Below the pieces are notes generated by a model. That model was not told the origin of the DNA, did not search any database, and worked only from the letters and a program-made list of their open reading frames with translations. DNA of 64,000 nucleotides, taken from assembly GCA_949358305.1 (NCBI GenBank), contig OX442318.1, positions 3,334,501 through 3,398,500 of the forward strand, written 5' to 3'. Both the position numbers and the translations under genes were made by a program. Shown piece after piece: positions 1 through 10,869 of this stretch (within the stretch, counting starts at the first letter, position 1; every line of letters starts with the position of its first letter). This stretch comes from Strigamia acuminata. Lineage: Eukaryota; Arthropoda; Chilopoda; Geophilomorpha; Linotaeniidae.

Positions 1-230
1 AGAAATGTGTTGCAGGTGAATATTGTTAGTTGGAATAACAAAAAATTGGTTGGATAAAATATGTTTTTATATTTTTTTTGTGTCAAATTTAGGGTAAAAT
101 CAAAAGGAACTTTGGCCTATTTCTTCATAGTGATGCTTCTTGCACATCCTGTCCTGGTTCCCAATTGTCCAACATTGTTAGAGTTTGGCCTAGATATGGT
201 CATGGTGGACCCATAAAAAGAAACTGTTAG
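1..230 (+). CDS. PGRP-1, 3' end only (peptidoglycan recognition protein)
   Basis: This is the C-terminal end of a PGRP gene that enters from the left edge. Exon 1-15 ends at a GT donor (CAG/gtgaat) in phase 0; exon 93-230 follows a TTTAG acceptor and ends with TAG at 228-230. The last exon reads GKIKRNFGLFLHSDASCTSC, then PG and a short tail ending KRNC. The H-x-D...C-T-S-C-P-G block is the PGRP motif that carries the last two zinc ligands (His and Cys) and the conserved Thr. The exon boundary and length match PGRP-2 next door, so these are recent tandem copies. The N-terminal two thirds, including the first zinc His and the catalytic Tyr position, lie outside the window. Confidence 0.88.
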
Positions 231-951
231 CAATTTGACAGTAGGTGCGGTCAATTCAAAATCATAAAAAACTGATTACAAAAACAATAATATTTTTATA
301 GCGAATTATATCGCTAGCAATATCGATTAATATCGCCTCGTTGTTATAATATCGAATAACGAATTCTTGTACTTTGCACTTGTACTTTGCCCAATTTTTC
401 CTAGAAATTATTCGGCCTGAAATAAAATTATTAGTTGCTTCATCTTCACAAGTCTCGGTTCTCGGGTTTTCGAGAATCCGATTATCAAAAATATGACACG
501 TTTTGCGTCATTTCCGTTAGGGAAAATCGAGAGAATCGAGAGAATCGGTTTTTCAATTTGGGATTGAATGCACCTGATGTGTAGCAGAATGATTTAATTT
601 TGGGTGATTACTCAAATATCGACAAATTTTTGTCGAACATCGACAAATTGAATAATTTTACAATACAGAGACTTAAATTATAATTATTTTCTCTAATAAA
701 AATGTAAATTAATGTAAAAAAATAAAAATTTTATTTTGCTGTTTTTATTTACATCAATTTTGACTTTCTAAAGTGTTCTGTGAATTCAATTTCAGTTACA
801 ACTTTATGATTTATCAAATTAGGCTATAATCTCACCATCTGCAAGTTTATTGGCACTCCAAAAAAAAAAGAATATGATTAGACTTGAATTTTTGAGAGTT
901 CCAGTTACACTTTGATAAACATCAAAAACTAGGATAAGTTGAAAAACAAAC
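231..951. other. Intergenic, AT-rich, no gene seen
   Basis: Spacer between PGRP-1 and PGRP-2. Around 300-360 there is a cluster of TATCG/GTTATAA/CGAATA words like those at the ends of the pogo-like MITE at 57,432-57,604, so an old transposon fragment is possible. Nothing else is supported. Confidence 0.4.
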
Positions 952-2762
952 ATGCTGCCATATTTGTTACTTTTAACACTACTTTTTGGAAAGGGTAAGC
1001 TTGCCACTGATTATAATACACAGATATTTAGTGTTTTCAATGAGATTTTACAGTTTATGGACAAATGATGTTGTTGACTAGAGGTGATTGGGGTTCTCTG
1101 ACCACTGGTGTAAGCACCCCTGAAGTCATGGGATCTTATCAAAGAGTTTTCATTCATCACACAAGTACATCTGAATGTTTCAACATAGTTGCATGTTCTC
1201 AATTAGTGAAGGAAATGCAGAAAAGGGATGTTGAAAGTGGAGGTTTGATATTTGATTTGGTATAAAGTTGAGCAATGGTTGAAAAATGTTCTGAATTTCT
1301 ATTGCAGCTTGGACCGATATCAGGTTCAATTTCCTCATTGGCGGAGATGGTCATGTGTATGAAGGCACAGGTTGGGAAGGCCAAGGAGCTCATACAAAAG
1401 GATATGAAAAAGATTTAGGGATTGCTCTGATTGGTAATTATGGCGGAGAAGAACCGGTTGATGGTATGCTGGAACTTACCGAAGCGCTTATAACTCACGG
1501 AGTTTTATCGGTAATACTTGCAGATGATTACTTACAGCCTAACTGACTTTAGATGCTTCTTAACCGGTTGTGCGAGGCTACTTCAGAAAAGTGTTTAATA
1601 TACAGGGTGGTTCAAAAAGTCTGGTTCACAGTAAATAATTTCCAAACCGTTTTAGATGTTGATTCAGCAAAATGATTGTTAAGGTAGTATGTCGGGGGAA
1701 ATCCAATTATGATATCCAATTTGACCTCTGAGGTCATCTTCAAGGTCATCCATATTGTAACTCGAAACCCGTGACAGTTAGAGCAAAAAAGTGAATTAGA
1801 AAGTTGTAGAGCATCATTCAATTAGTCTAGAACTGTTCTTAAAAAAATTATTTCTTAGGGAAAAGTTTTGAGAAAAAAAGGTTTGAAATGTTAGTCTACT
1901 CAGCTTTGTAAACTAAAACTATCATGTGGAATGTATTTCCAAAATAAATGATTTCCTTTCTTTTGTATTTCCTCTCTTCCACTTACATGTATGACCCAAT
2001 AAAGTGTCCTAATTGAGGATTAGCTTGGTTGCCTCAATAGTTTAAGATTACAAAGCTGAGTTATAATGCTGAGTAGGCCAATGTTTCAGACCTTTTTTCT
2101 CAAAACTTTTCCCTAAGAAATAATTTTTTTAAGAACAGTTCTAGACTAATTGGATGATGCTCTACAACTTTCTAATTCACTTTCTTGCTCTAACTGTCAC
2201 GGTTCTCGAGTTACAATATGGATGACCTTGAAGATGACCTCAGAGGTCAAATTGGAAGTCATAATTGGATTTCCCCCGACATACTACCCTTACAATAATT
2301 TTGCTGAATCAACATCTAGAACGGTTTGGGAATTATTTACTGTGAACCAGACTTTTTGAACCACCCTGTATACAGTGACTGAAAAAATTGTTCACATGTT
2401 TGTAGTAGTATTGTTAATTGGCAAAAAAAAGATTTATAATGATTTCTCAGAAAGAAAATATTTTAAATTTTAACACAAATAGCTCATGATCTTTCAGAAA
2501 AAGTAAATAATTTTTAAAAATTTCAAAAAACAAAAAAGATATGACCGAAAAAGCATCGGTAGATTGAAATCAGTTAGGCTTACATTTCGTCGCTGAAAGT
2601 TTACTATTGTGATTGTTCTTCTAGGGCAAAATCAAAAGAAATTTTGGTCTCTATGCACACAGTGATGTCAACTGTGTAAGTTGTCCTGGAGGTGCATTGA
2701 TTGATGTCATTGCTGTGTGGCCACACTACAAGTACCATGGAGACATCAAGAGATATTGCTAA
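952..2762 (+). CDS. PGRP-2, secreted peptidoglycan recognition protein
   Basis: Exons 952-994, 1054-1242, 1308-1510, 2625-2762 (190 codons plus stop; phases 1,1,0 all agree). Exon 1 encodes a hydrophobic signal peptide starting MLPYLLLL. Exon 2 has TRGDWGS and the first zinc-ligand block FIHHTSTSEC. Exon 3 has the core DIRFNFLIGGDGHVYEGTGW and ALIGNY. Exon 4 has HSDVNCVSCPG with the second zinc His and the zinc Cys. PGRPs bind bacterial peptidoglycan outside the cell; some are zinc amidases. Here the catalytic Tyr is Phe (DIRF in place of DIGY) and the Thr two residues before the zinc Cys is Val, so amidase activity is doubtful although the three zinc ligands remain. Intron 3 carries a large fold-back element. 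Confidence 0.92.
1601..2370. mobile_element. Fold-back (long inverted repeat) element in PGRP-2 intron 3
   Basis: Begins TACAGGGTGGTTCAAAAAGT and ends with its reverse complement. The two arms of about 300 bases mirror each other across a roughly 130-base centre. No transposase ORF is present, so it is non-autonomous. A single-arm relative lies at about 9,421-9,658 and a fainter one near 57,110-57,220; all share GAAAGTTGTAGAGCA and doubled AAGGTCA words. It inserted next to an older piece (1554-1600) similar to 9,370-9,420 and 39,150-39,205. Confidence 0.85.
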
Positions 2763-2871
2763 TTAGTTACCATCATTTTAACAATAGTTTTAATTGATAT
2801 AAGAATAGTTTAATGTTTTTATTAACAATTTATTACAGAATAAATGTTTTTTGGTGTTTCTTCGATTTCTT

Positions 2872-4688
2872 CTATTTACCGCGGTGACGACACATGTCCA
2901 TATAAGGCAGAGGAAATCTATTGTAGCCCTTGAGTCCCTTGAGACGTTTATGCAGAGCTTCTCCAGGACAGGATGTACAAGATACATCCTTGTGACTGTG
3001 TATACTGTACAGGTTTTGTAACTTCCCCTGTGAAAAAGGATGGATTATTTATCAATATGTACCATCATGTAAGTCCAATGACTTACATGATGGGTGCCAC
3101 ATTGGATTAAATTATTTAAAGCTCTCCATGCTATTTCTGATGGTCTGTTTCTTTCAAACTGTCCAATAAATGCAATTCCAAGAGCAAATGGGTAATGTGA
3201 AGTGTGGTCTCCTGCTGTGTCCCATCCTAGTCCTTCATAGACATATCCATCTCCACCAATGAGGAAATGGAATGTAATATCAGGGTGGTCTAAAGTAATT
3301 CAAAATTAGTTTTTCTATGTAGAAATGTGAGTTTGGATCATTTTTTAGGGATATTTACTTAAAACAATGGCATCATTCTCTTGGATTTGCCTGACTCTTG
3401 CTTTACAATGGTCAAGGTTTCTACATGGACTGGTGGCTGTTTGGTGAATGAATATTCTTGCAGCTGGATTTTCAAATTTCCTTTTGACCGGTAGCAGGGT
3501 GAATGTGCCCCATTCTCTTCGTCGGATCATTTGAAGTCCAGGACAATCTTAAAGAAGAAGAAATATAAAAAATTTTTTTTAGATGTTTTCCAAAATGGCT
3601 GACAATTTAACGAGTAAATCAGAGGGATAATACACAGTTTGCGGCAGGTACTTTTTCCTTATAAAATCTCCCGTTATGCCTACACTAATTCTGAAAATAG
3701 CGTAGCTAATTCGGTAGTTTTCCACTATTTACGTCACTGACTAAAATTTTGGATTATCAATGACTTCTTTTCGCTGCGATTTAAGCGTTAGGGAAGTAAA
3801 AAAGTTTTCTACGGGTGTTTTTGAGCTGGAGCATTTTGAGTCGTCGTTAGGAGGTAAATAAGTCAAATACCATGTTTACATGTACTCAATTGTCTAGATA
3901 AGTTAAAATTTGGATGTTATTTATCCGGATAACCGTGTGCGTTTACATGCCATTATTTTCTGGTAAACATGACGTCACATGTGAATTACCCATAATGCAT
4001 TTTGATTATCTGAAACAGCAAAATGGTTGTCGATCTATTTCAGCCCTTAAACAAATCAAATTCCGACCCCGGAAATCGTGTTTTAGCTCATAACACACCG
4101 TTTTCGGTAATAAGTGTCGTTGGTACGTCAGTCTAAAGTATTGTTAATACGATGATCGGACGATATTCTGATCGAAGTATTTAATTTTCGCATGCACTGG
4201 TCTGATGGGTGTTTACATGCAGTTTTCAATGCGCAGAACGCCAAAAATCTACCTCGTACAACTGGAATTTAGTTTTCTGAATAAGTCTGACTTTTCTGGA
4301 AAACTGGTCCCTTTGCATTACATGATCAGTTTTCCAGAAAAGCGTAGTCAAGCATTAAATGTTGTTTAAAAATACTGTTTAGTTGTAATGAGTTTTTATC
4401 TACACCGGCTGTTTTGAAACCAGTCGAAAGACATGCATTGCAGAAAAGCTAGAAAATTTTCTACCGAAGCCCACTAACCCAGGTGCAAACCATTTAAACA
4501 CACTTGCAACTTTGGGCTGGTTAAAACCATGGCTATACAAATCATCTCATAACAAAAATAAAAACTCATTTGTTAGGCTTAAATTCTAGTGAAAATGACA
4601 AGAATGAAGACTTACCATATCCTTTTTCAGCAACAGTGAAAGATATAATACAAAGCAGGAGAAATAGAGGCTTGTAAAAAGAAGACAT
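2872..4688 (-). CDS. PGRP-3, secreted peptidoglycan recognition protein
   Basis: Minus strand, exons 4688-4616, 3547-3359, 3289-3087, 3027-2872 (206 codons plus stop; phases 1,1,0 agree). Exon 1 starts MSSFYKPLFLLLCIISFTVA, a clear signal peptide. The mature part opens CPGLQMIRRREWG, then FIHQTATSPC (first zinc His), DITFHFLIGGDGYVYEGLGW, FIGQF, and HSHKDVSCTSCPG (second His, Thr, zinc Cys). The amidase Tyr is again Phe (DITF). It is the only PGRP here on the minus strand and converges with PGRP-2 across 109 bases. Intron 1 (3548-4615) contains unassigned repeat-like DNA; the part near 4,290-4,345 resembles 52,378-52,412. Confidence 0.92.
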
Positions 4689-5615
4689 TTGTGTTTTGAT
4701 GGGTTGGGAACCTGGCAGAATATTGAGCAGGAAATGTACTGACCTTGCTACTACATGAGTTACATTTCTAAAAGGCAGGATATCTTCTGATTAAAGATGC
4801 TGTAATACCCAATCAAGGCCAAAACAATGAAATTTATTGCTATTATTTTATTTTATATGTATGTTTTTGCAGAAAATGCATGGAAAGTTTTGTTGCACAG
4901 TTTTTTGACATCAATTTCATTGTTGTCTTTTAATTTCATCCCAAATATTTGCATCATTGCTCAACTGTGTCACCAGGAGGGGAAAAAAATAAATGTTTGA
5001 GCACATTCAAATCACGCATGCTCATTCTGGACAGGATATGCCCACATTGTGGCCCCTTCCTTTTATTTGTAGCTCACTCATTTTTGGCTGAATTTTGTTT
5101 TCAGCAGTAGCTCATTGAACTGCTCTTATCACTTAACTTCATCAGATTGATTCCACAAACCCAAAAAGTAAGTAAAATGATCAATTTTGGCTGGTTTTGT
5201 CATCAGAGGGCACTAATTTTAAATCAATAACAAAGAAAAGTCTTTGAAATTATTGGAGAATTTACATCATTCTAATTGGTGAGCATTTTTGCAGATAGTT
5301 TTTGTTTTTCTGATGAATCTGAAGACATTCTTGACACTTTTCAGTAATTTCTCCTCTTTTGATGTGTAATGTGCAACAAATACTTCACTTCCTGTTGCAT
5401 AACAAGGTTGGCTAAGTTGTTCACAGTTTGATTGACTGAACTTGAACAAATGCCAACAAGTTTGAAAGAAAAATCCTCTTACATAACAAGTTAAATTGAT
5501 GACAAAATGCATTTCCTTGCCTCTTTATTCAATCTCTCTTGTCAAGATTGAAAGAAAAAAAATTGACAATTTAGGAAATTTGAATTTTTTTTTCTTCTTT
5601 ATTTTTGATTTCCAG
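4689..5615. other. Intergenic region between divergent PGRP-3 and PGRP-4
   Basis: Holds the promoters of both genes. A pyrimidine-rich acceptor (GATTTCCAG) sits directly before the PGRP-4 ATG, so PGRP-4 probably has a non-coding first exon somewhere in this stretch; its donor could not be fixed. No other gene seen. Confidence 0.45.
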
Positions 5616-7317
5616 ATGATCAAAGTAATTTCCACATTTCTATTCACTGCCATCATATTGTCCATTGCAAGTTCTTCCATTGGTGATCTGGAAGACATCC
5701 GTAAGTTCAGAACTGAAAAGCTTAGAAGGACCAAAATGGCAACTTCTCTTGACCTTAATCACATTATTTATTGAGATTGTGCAGTATTAATCAAGGATAC
5801 ATAAATTTTCAGTTTGTCGTGATATCATGATCATTGGCCGAAGAGAATGGGGTTCCCAGAGCGAAACCACTCCGGCTAAAAACATCACCGATCCATATCT
5901 CAATGTTAATTTTGTTGTCATACATCACACAAGAGGAGACAATTGCTCTACTAATACTGAATGCAAACAAAGAGTGAGAGAAATCCAGCACTTTGATATG
6001 AACGTCTTGGGTAATTTGCACAAGTCTTTGACCGATACTCCAATTTGTCGATACCAATAATCAACTCTATCTCCATCGACCAATCACTTTGTAAATCCAG
6101 GTTTTAATCCTTCCCCTTCATGCCTTCAACCCTACTTCCTTCTTAAGGTAGAAACACAAGGGAGCGGGTAAAATTCCACAGCTTGCTTTTACTTGAAAAA
6201 GCGGCTAAAAACTCGCCCGCTTGAGCAAACGCAAGCTTGCGTTTTTATTCAAAGCTTTGCTTTGAAGCGAGCTTGTACTTACCCGCTCCGATCAAACTGA
6301 GTTTGATTTACCAGCTTCAAGCTTGCCGGTGTTTTGGTCATGCGACTTTGACAGCCAATCAGAATCGTGAGGAAATTCTTGAAGGAGATTTTGGCGGGAA
6401 ATTCCAACTATACTCTGACTCATCATAAGAAGCACACCAGTTCGTGCCTATTCACTCCTAACTGTTGCCTGTGTAATTCTACCAGAAAAAGTAGGTTTGT
6501 TTTGATCCATTCTATTTCTGGTATTTTGCCCTACTTTTATGTAGCCCTACACCAGTGAATACGCTCGGCCAATAGAAACTGGTGTTAGTGGTGTGTCTCT
6601 TAGGGTGAGCCTGAGTATAGCTACCTAGCTAGCTCGAGTTTGCCAGTTAAGTTGGTAAGCCAAAAGCGGGTCAAGTGAGCTTGTAAATGACTTCCCTTTT
6701 TAAACTTGTACTAGCAGGCTTTGGAATTTTACCCGCTACCTTGTGTTTCCACCTTAAGACACGCAAAAGTATTGACCAATGTCAGTGTCGGTCAAAGCCT
6801 ACCAAATAGAATCTTTATCTTAGACAGCTCACATTCCAAAATAAATGTGTTTGGGACATGTGTGCTGTAGGATTGCTAGTGTCAACAAAACTAAAATCTT
6901 ACTCTTAAACTAGGAAAGAACGACATAATGATGCATTTCCTTATTGGAGGTGACAATAGGGTGTACGAAGGAAGGGGATGGGGTGTTGAAGAAGAAGATA
7001 TTCCAAATCATCCGTTTGCTTTGAGCATTGGGTTCATCGGAGACTACGATTCCATGACTGTTCCAACTAGCATGTTGTATGTGGCTCAGAAATTGATACA
7101 ATGTGGAGTAAAAAAGGTCAACAAGCTTAAAATTGTGTTTGAACTCAGCACTGATTAAGTGATTTGTAATATTTAACAGAAAATGATATTCAAGCAACAC
7201 CGTGTATATGGACATAGGGATATTCGGTGTACCACATGCCCCGGTGACAAGTTGTACAAGGCCATTAAAGCGTGGGCTTCCTACAGTTCGGACAATAGCA
7301 TAGTTGTTCGCTGCTGA
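5616..7317 (+). CDS. PGRP-4, secreted peptidoglycan recognition protein
   Basis: Exons 5616-5700, 5813-6010, 6914-7116, 7180-7317 (207 codons plus stop; phases 1,1,0). Exon 1 encodes a signal peptide (MIKVISTFLFTAIILSIA). The domain reads GRREWGS, VVIHHTRGDNC, DIMMHFLIGGDNRVYEGRGW, FIGDY, GHRDIRCTTCPG. Zinc ligands His, His and Cys and the Thr are kept; the amidase Tyr is Met. The start was placed after the acceptor at 5615, because the open frame that begins further upstream runs through that acceptor. Intron 2 contains a TTAA-flanked MITE with a second MITE inside it. A polyadenylation signal follows near 7,375. Confidence 0.93.
6147..6753. mobile_element. TTAA-flanked MITE (piggyBac-like target) in PGRP-4 intron 2
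   Basis: Terminal inverted repeats read GGTAGAAACACAAGG on the left and CCTTGTGTTTCCACC on the right, each directly bordered by TTAA (6143-6146 and 6754-6757). About 33 bases of each end match. No coding capacity. A degraded second copy lies at about 33,433-33,815 inside an intron of the first serine protease gene. Confidence 0.85.
6411..6617. mobile_element. Nested MITE inside the TTAA element
   Basis: Inverted ends TACTCTGACTCA and TGAGCCTGAGTA with TA on both sides. The second copy of the host element (near 33,700) lacks this block and reads straight across the site, so this is a later insertion. It shares the ACACCAGTG and CCAATRG words with the elements at 15,687, 24,429 and 59,075. Confidence 0.78.
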
Positions 7318-7768
7318 GTGTTTCTCTTTTTTTGTTATACTTTTATCTTTGTAAGGATTATTTTGTCATATATTATAATAAATCCATATTCAATTTCTGT
7401 CTGGTATTTAATTAAGGCCTAGGTCAGCAAATAAAGTAATTTTAATAATCTTCAGTGGTCAAAATGATGGGTCAGCGGTACTTGTGCAGTTACGTAGTTT
7501 TTGAATTTTTAAAGTCAAGGTTGTAGTACAAAGCTGTGGGAAAAATGAAGAGGAAGTTGATTGTGTGCCCACCAAAAAGAGAGAATAAAGAACCATTGTG
7601 TAGGAAGTGATGCAACACCCATTCTAAAGTTTGACTTTGCATTTTACAAGTGAAACCAATTTTGTTGAAGCTTTATACTATTTATTAGGATAGTTTAAGT
7701 GTAAGGGTAAGCACAAAACAAATCTCAACACTTTGATGGGTTCTATAAGATAGTGTTGTTTTTATTAG
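7318..7768. other. Intergenic between PGRP-4 and PGRP-5
   Basis: Contains the PGRP-4 3' UTR with AATAAA (about 7,377) and the PGRP-5 promoter region. No further gene or repeat recognised. Confidence 0.4.
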
Positions 7769-8663
7769 ATGATACAATCCACTTATAAATTTGCATTCAT
7801 TTATGCAATTATATTCATTTTTGGATTCCATTCTGCAACTACGGAAGACATTGGTAAGTGATATAAATATCATCGACAGTTGATATGACAGACATTTGAA
7901 AGATTGATTACTATTGAGGGCATGACATGTCGCAATTGGAATACTAACGACGTCTGTAACGGCTTACATTTGCAGAGTGCCCCGATCTTTCAATTATCGG
8001 CCGTGAAAGCTGGGGACCTGTGCATAAGGTTTCCAAAGCTGCAAAGATTCTAAATCCACACATTACTGTAAACATTGTTGTCATTCACCTTACAGCAACT
8101 AACAGTTGCAAAACTCAAGATGATTGTAAACAAATAATAAAAGAAAGAGAGAAGTTGGACCTGGAAGTTATGGGTATAATTTCAATAAATACTCTGATAT
8201 TATTGATCAGAGTAATTGACATTAATTTTGTTAGGAAAAAGTGACATATTGATGCACTTTTTTATTGGCTCAGAGAACATGGTTTTTGAAGGTAGAGGCT
8301 GGGCTGTTGAAGATGAAGCCATTCCACATTATCAACATGCTTTCAACATTGCTTTCATTGGGAACTACACCGCTGAAGCCAATATCAATCCAAAGAGTGT
8401 ATATGTTGCCCAGAACTTAATTCAATGTGGAGTTAAAATGGTATCACACAAAATTTTGTATTATTCTTAATATACAATTTGTACTTTGTATTTATTTTGT
8501 GTTTCAGAAACAAATTTCCAAAGACCATAAAGTGTTTGGACACAGAGATCTTCGTTGTACACCTTGTCCGGGTGAAAAATTGTACAGCTTGATTCAAAAG
8601 TGGCCAAAATTTAACAGAGATTCTACTGTACTTAAACCTCCTTGTATTGATAACTTGGATTAA
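7769..8663 (+). CDS. PGRP-5, secreted peptidoglycan recognition protein
   Basis: Exons 7769-7853, 7976-8173, 8235-8440, 8508-8663 (214 codons plus stop; phases 1,1,0). Signal peptide MIQSTYKFAFIYAIIFIFGF. Domain blocks: GRESWG, VVIHLTATNSC (the usual HHT is HLT; the first His, the zinc ligand, is kept), DILMHFFIGSENMVFEGRGW, FIGNY, GHRDLRCTPCPG. The amidase Tyr is Met. It is closest to PGRP-4: exon 1 (85) and exon 2 (198) have the same lengths, but exon 3 is three bases longer (206 versus 203). The C-terminal tail is about six residues longer. Confidence 0.92.
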
Positions 8664-8928
8664 AGAAAACTATTCATTTCCATTAATACATTTGAAATTA
8701 TATTTTTCTGACCACAGCATGGCACATCTTAGGCCTAATGAGCAATTTTTTCTCATAGTGTGTTGGTAAAAACAAATTTACTACTCTTTCTGTAATGGGC
8801 TCTACACCAAATTGGTTATAAACTTTAATGTTTCATTAAATGACTTTAATCACACACTACATCCTATTTACTCCAGTTATTTGCCTGCACAATAAGCCTT
8901 TAGGAGTCTAACAATTTCTGGCTTTCAA

Positions 8929-10496
8929 ATGCCTAGATTAATCTTATTTGTTGTATTATCCACATTATTAATTTCAATTCTGATTAACACTGTAAATGCT
9001 GCTGCTGAGGGTAAATAATAATTTAAATTTAATTTAAATAAATTATATACAATTTGTTATTCCAAATTGCATTCCAGAAAAAATTACTGAGGGTAAATAT
9101 ATCAATATTTAATTTCATACAATAGTTATTATGTTTTATTGTGCTATTTTGTATTACTACAGAATGTCAAAGCCTGCATGTAATTGACAGAAAAGCTTGG
9201 GGTGCTGAACATTCGAGACCTCAATTGTCAAAAATCAAAAGACAATTATCGCCATGGATGATGGTTCATCACACAGCCGGAAAGAGTTGTTCCACTACGG
9301 AAGAATGCAAGAAAATCATTAAGGACATAGAAACTTATGAAAAGAAGGAACAAAGTATGTTTTAGCAAAGCAGCGCTTCTTAACCGGTGCAGTTGCGAGA
9401 CCACTTTAGAAAAATGTTTAATATACAGTGTGGTCTAAAAGTCTGGTCCCCTCCAAATATTTCCTGAGCAATTGCGTCTAGCCCAACTTTGATGAAGCGA
9501 TCGTATAGAAAGTTGGGTGAGAGCAAATCAATGATGTCATCAAATTTGACCTTGAAGGTCATTTTCAAGGTCATTCACTTTCTAACTTTTAAACCAATCA
9601 GGTTAGAGAAAAATTTTTAATCAGAAAGTTGTAGAGCACCATCAAATTAGTACAATCCAATTTATACAATGCAATTCCCACTTCGAGGCACTGTTTTGGG
9701 GTAGAAATTTCTCGTATTTACGTTCGTATGTACGGTATTCGTTCGAACAAAAAGTTTGCTATATCTCGGTTAGTTATATCTCGGGTCGACTGTATACAGA
9801 TTTAATGTGGACTTTCAATGTCGATGCAATGTCATATTTCATACAGAGGGTGAATACTCAAAAATGAAACACTGGCAATTGGATGTTCCCAATCTGGCCG
9901 TTCTTTTCATGTCGTAATGGATTTTACATATTGCTGTGTGTCATTTTAGATGCGAAAGAGATTTTATCCCACTTTTTTATTGGAGGCGATGGACAAATTT
10001 ATGAGGGCCGTGGATGGTATTACGCGGATGAATACATTCCAGGCTTTGGATTGGTTTTGAGCATCTCATTTATCGGAGACTATAGGAAGCAAGATGCTCC
10101 TGCAAACATGATGGCGGCATTGGACAAGTTTATTGCCTGTTTTTTGAAAAAAGTATGATTTACTTGCATTTTCTGCTGCTAGTTTACAACCTTTGAATTT
10201 GCCGTTAGGTCGCAGGATACTGCCAGCATGTTTTCAGCGCACATGATGATCATCGCTGCACGGACTGTCCTGGTGCTCATCTGAAAGCGCAACTTGAAAA
10301 GAATAAACATTATGACCATTCAAAAAACACCAGACCTTGTGAAAGACACAAACAGTATGTGCAGATGTTTTACACAGCATACCAAGATGATCCTCACCTG
10401 GATAACCACCATAGATACATCTATGACGCATCGGTTTTCGATAAATACAAAAAAGATAAGTTTTTGGGGGACAACAGTTATTTCAACAAACTGTAA
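8929..10496 (+). CDS. PGRP-6, secreted PGRP with long C-terminal extension
   Basis: Exons 8929-9010, 9078-9092, 9163-9354, 9950-10152, 10209-10496 (259 codons plus stop; phases 1,1,1,0). Signal peptide MPRLILFVVLSTLLISILI. Exon 2 is a 15-base microexon (EKITE). Domain: DRKAWG, MVHHTAGKSC, EILSHFFIGGDGQIYEGRGW, FIGDY, AHDDHRCTDCPG. Zinc ligands and Thr are kept; the amidase Tyr is Ser. Unlike its neighbours it carries about 60 extra residues rich in His, Tyr, Lys and Asp after the PGRP fold, ending FNKL. Its exon 4 and the DNA before it were duplicated to 12,300-12,945. AATAAA lies at about 10,518. The microexon is the least certain part; skipping it keeps the frame. Confidence 0.88.
9421..9658. 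repeat. Single-arm relative of the fold-back element, in PGRP-6 intron 3
   Basis: Starts ATACAGTGTGGTCTAAAAGT and carries the AAGGTCA doublet and AGAAAGTTGTAGAGCA words found in both arms of the element at 1,601-2,370. No mirrored second arm is present. It is flanked on the left by the same CTTCTTAACCGGT sequence as the copy at 1,554. Confidence 0.7.
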
Positions 10497-10620
10497 CTAT
10501 AAACATATAGTTGTATTGAAAATAAACTTGGTAAAGTTTTCTCTATTATTTCTACTGTTTGCAATTTTGTCAATGCAGTAGCTGCATTCAAAAACTCTAA
10601 AACGTATGCAAAACTCGTTT

Positions 10621-10672
10621 CGTGTTTGTACGTGACGTCATTCCCATGGGAAGGACGTCACGTACAAACACG
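10621..10672. other. 52-base near-perfect palindrome with two cAMP-response-like TGACGTC cores
   Basis: Arms 10,621-10,639 and 10,654-10,672 are exact reverse complements (19 bases each, containing TACGTGACGTC). The 14-base centre is itself a palindrome (TTCCCATGGGAA). Only the pair 10,640/10,653 breaks symmetry. It lies between the 3' ends of PGRP-6 and W1. The duplicated locus near 13,250 keeps only the sequence to its right. Confidence 0.8.
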
Positions 10673-10869
10673 TGCACGGATTGTGTGTACCAAACAATTT
10701 CCGCACCCGGAAAGACAGCCAAACACACAGGCGGAATCATTTCGTTTGCGGCGTGACAACCTGAAAGTTCAGACTCTGAGAGATGGTTGCCAACATATCA
10801 TGTTTTCTGTTGTCGATAATAAGTTGTCTTTATTCTAAGTATATGCCATGAATTCAACTACAAATCATT

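Noticed and set aside
5496..5774. Longer start for PGRP-4 at 5,496
   Set aside because: The frame upstream of 5,616 runs through a strong polypyrimidine/AG acceptor; the ATG at 5,616 gives a normal signal peptide like its paralogues.
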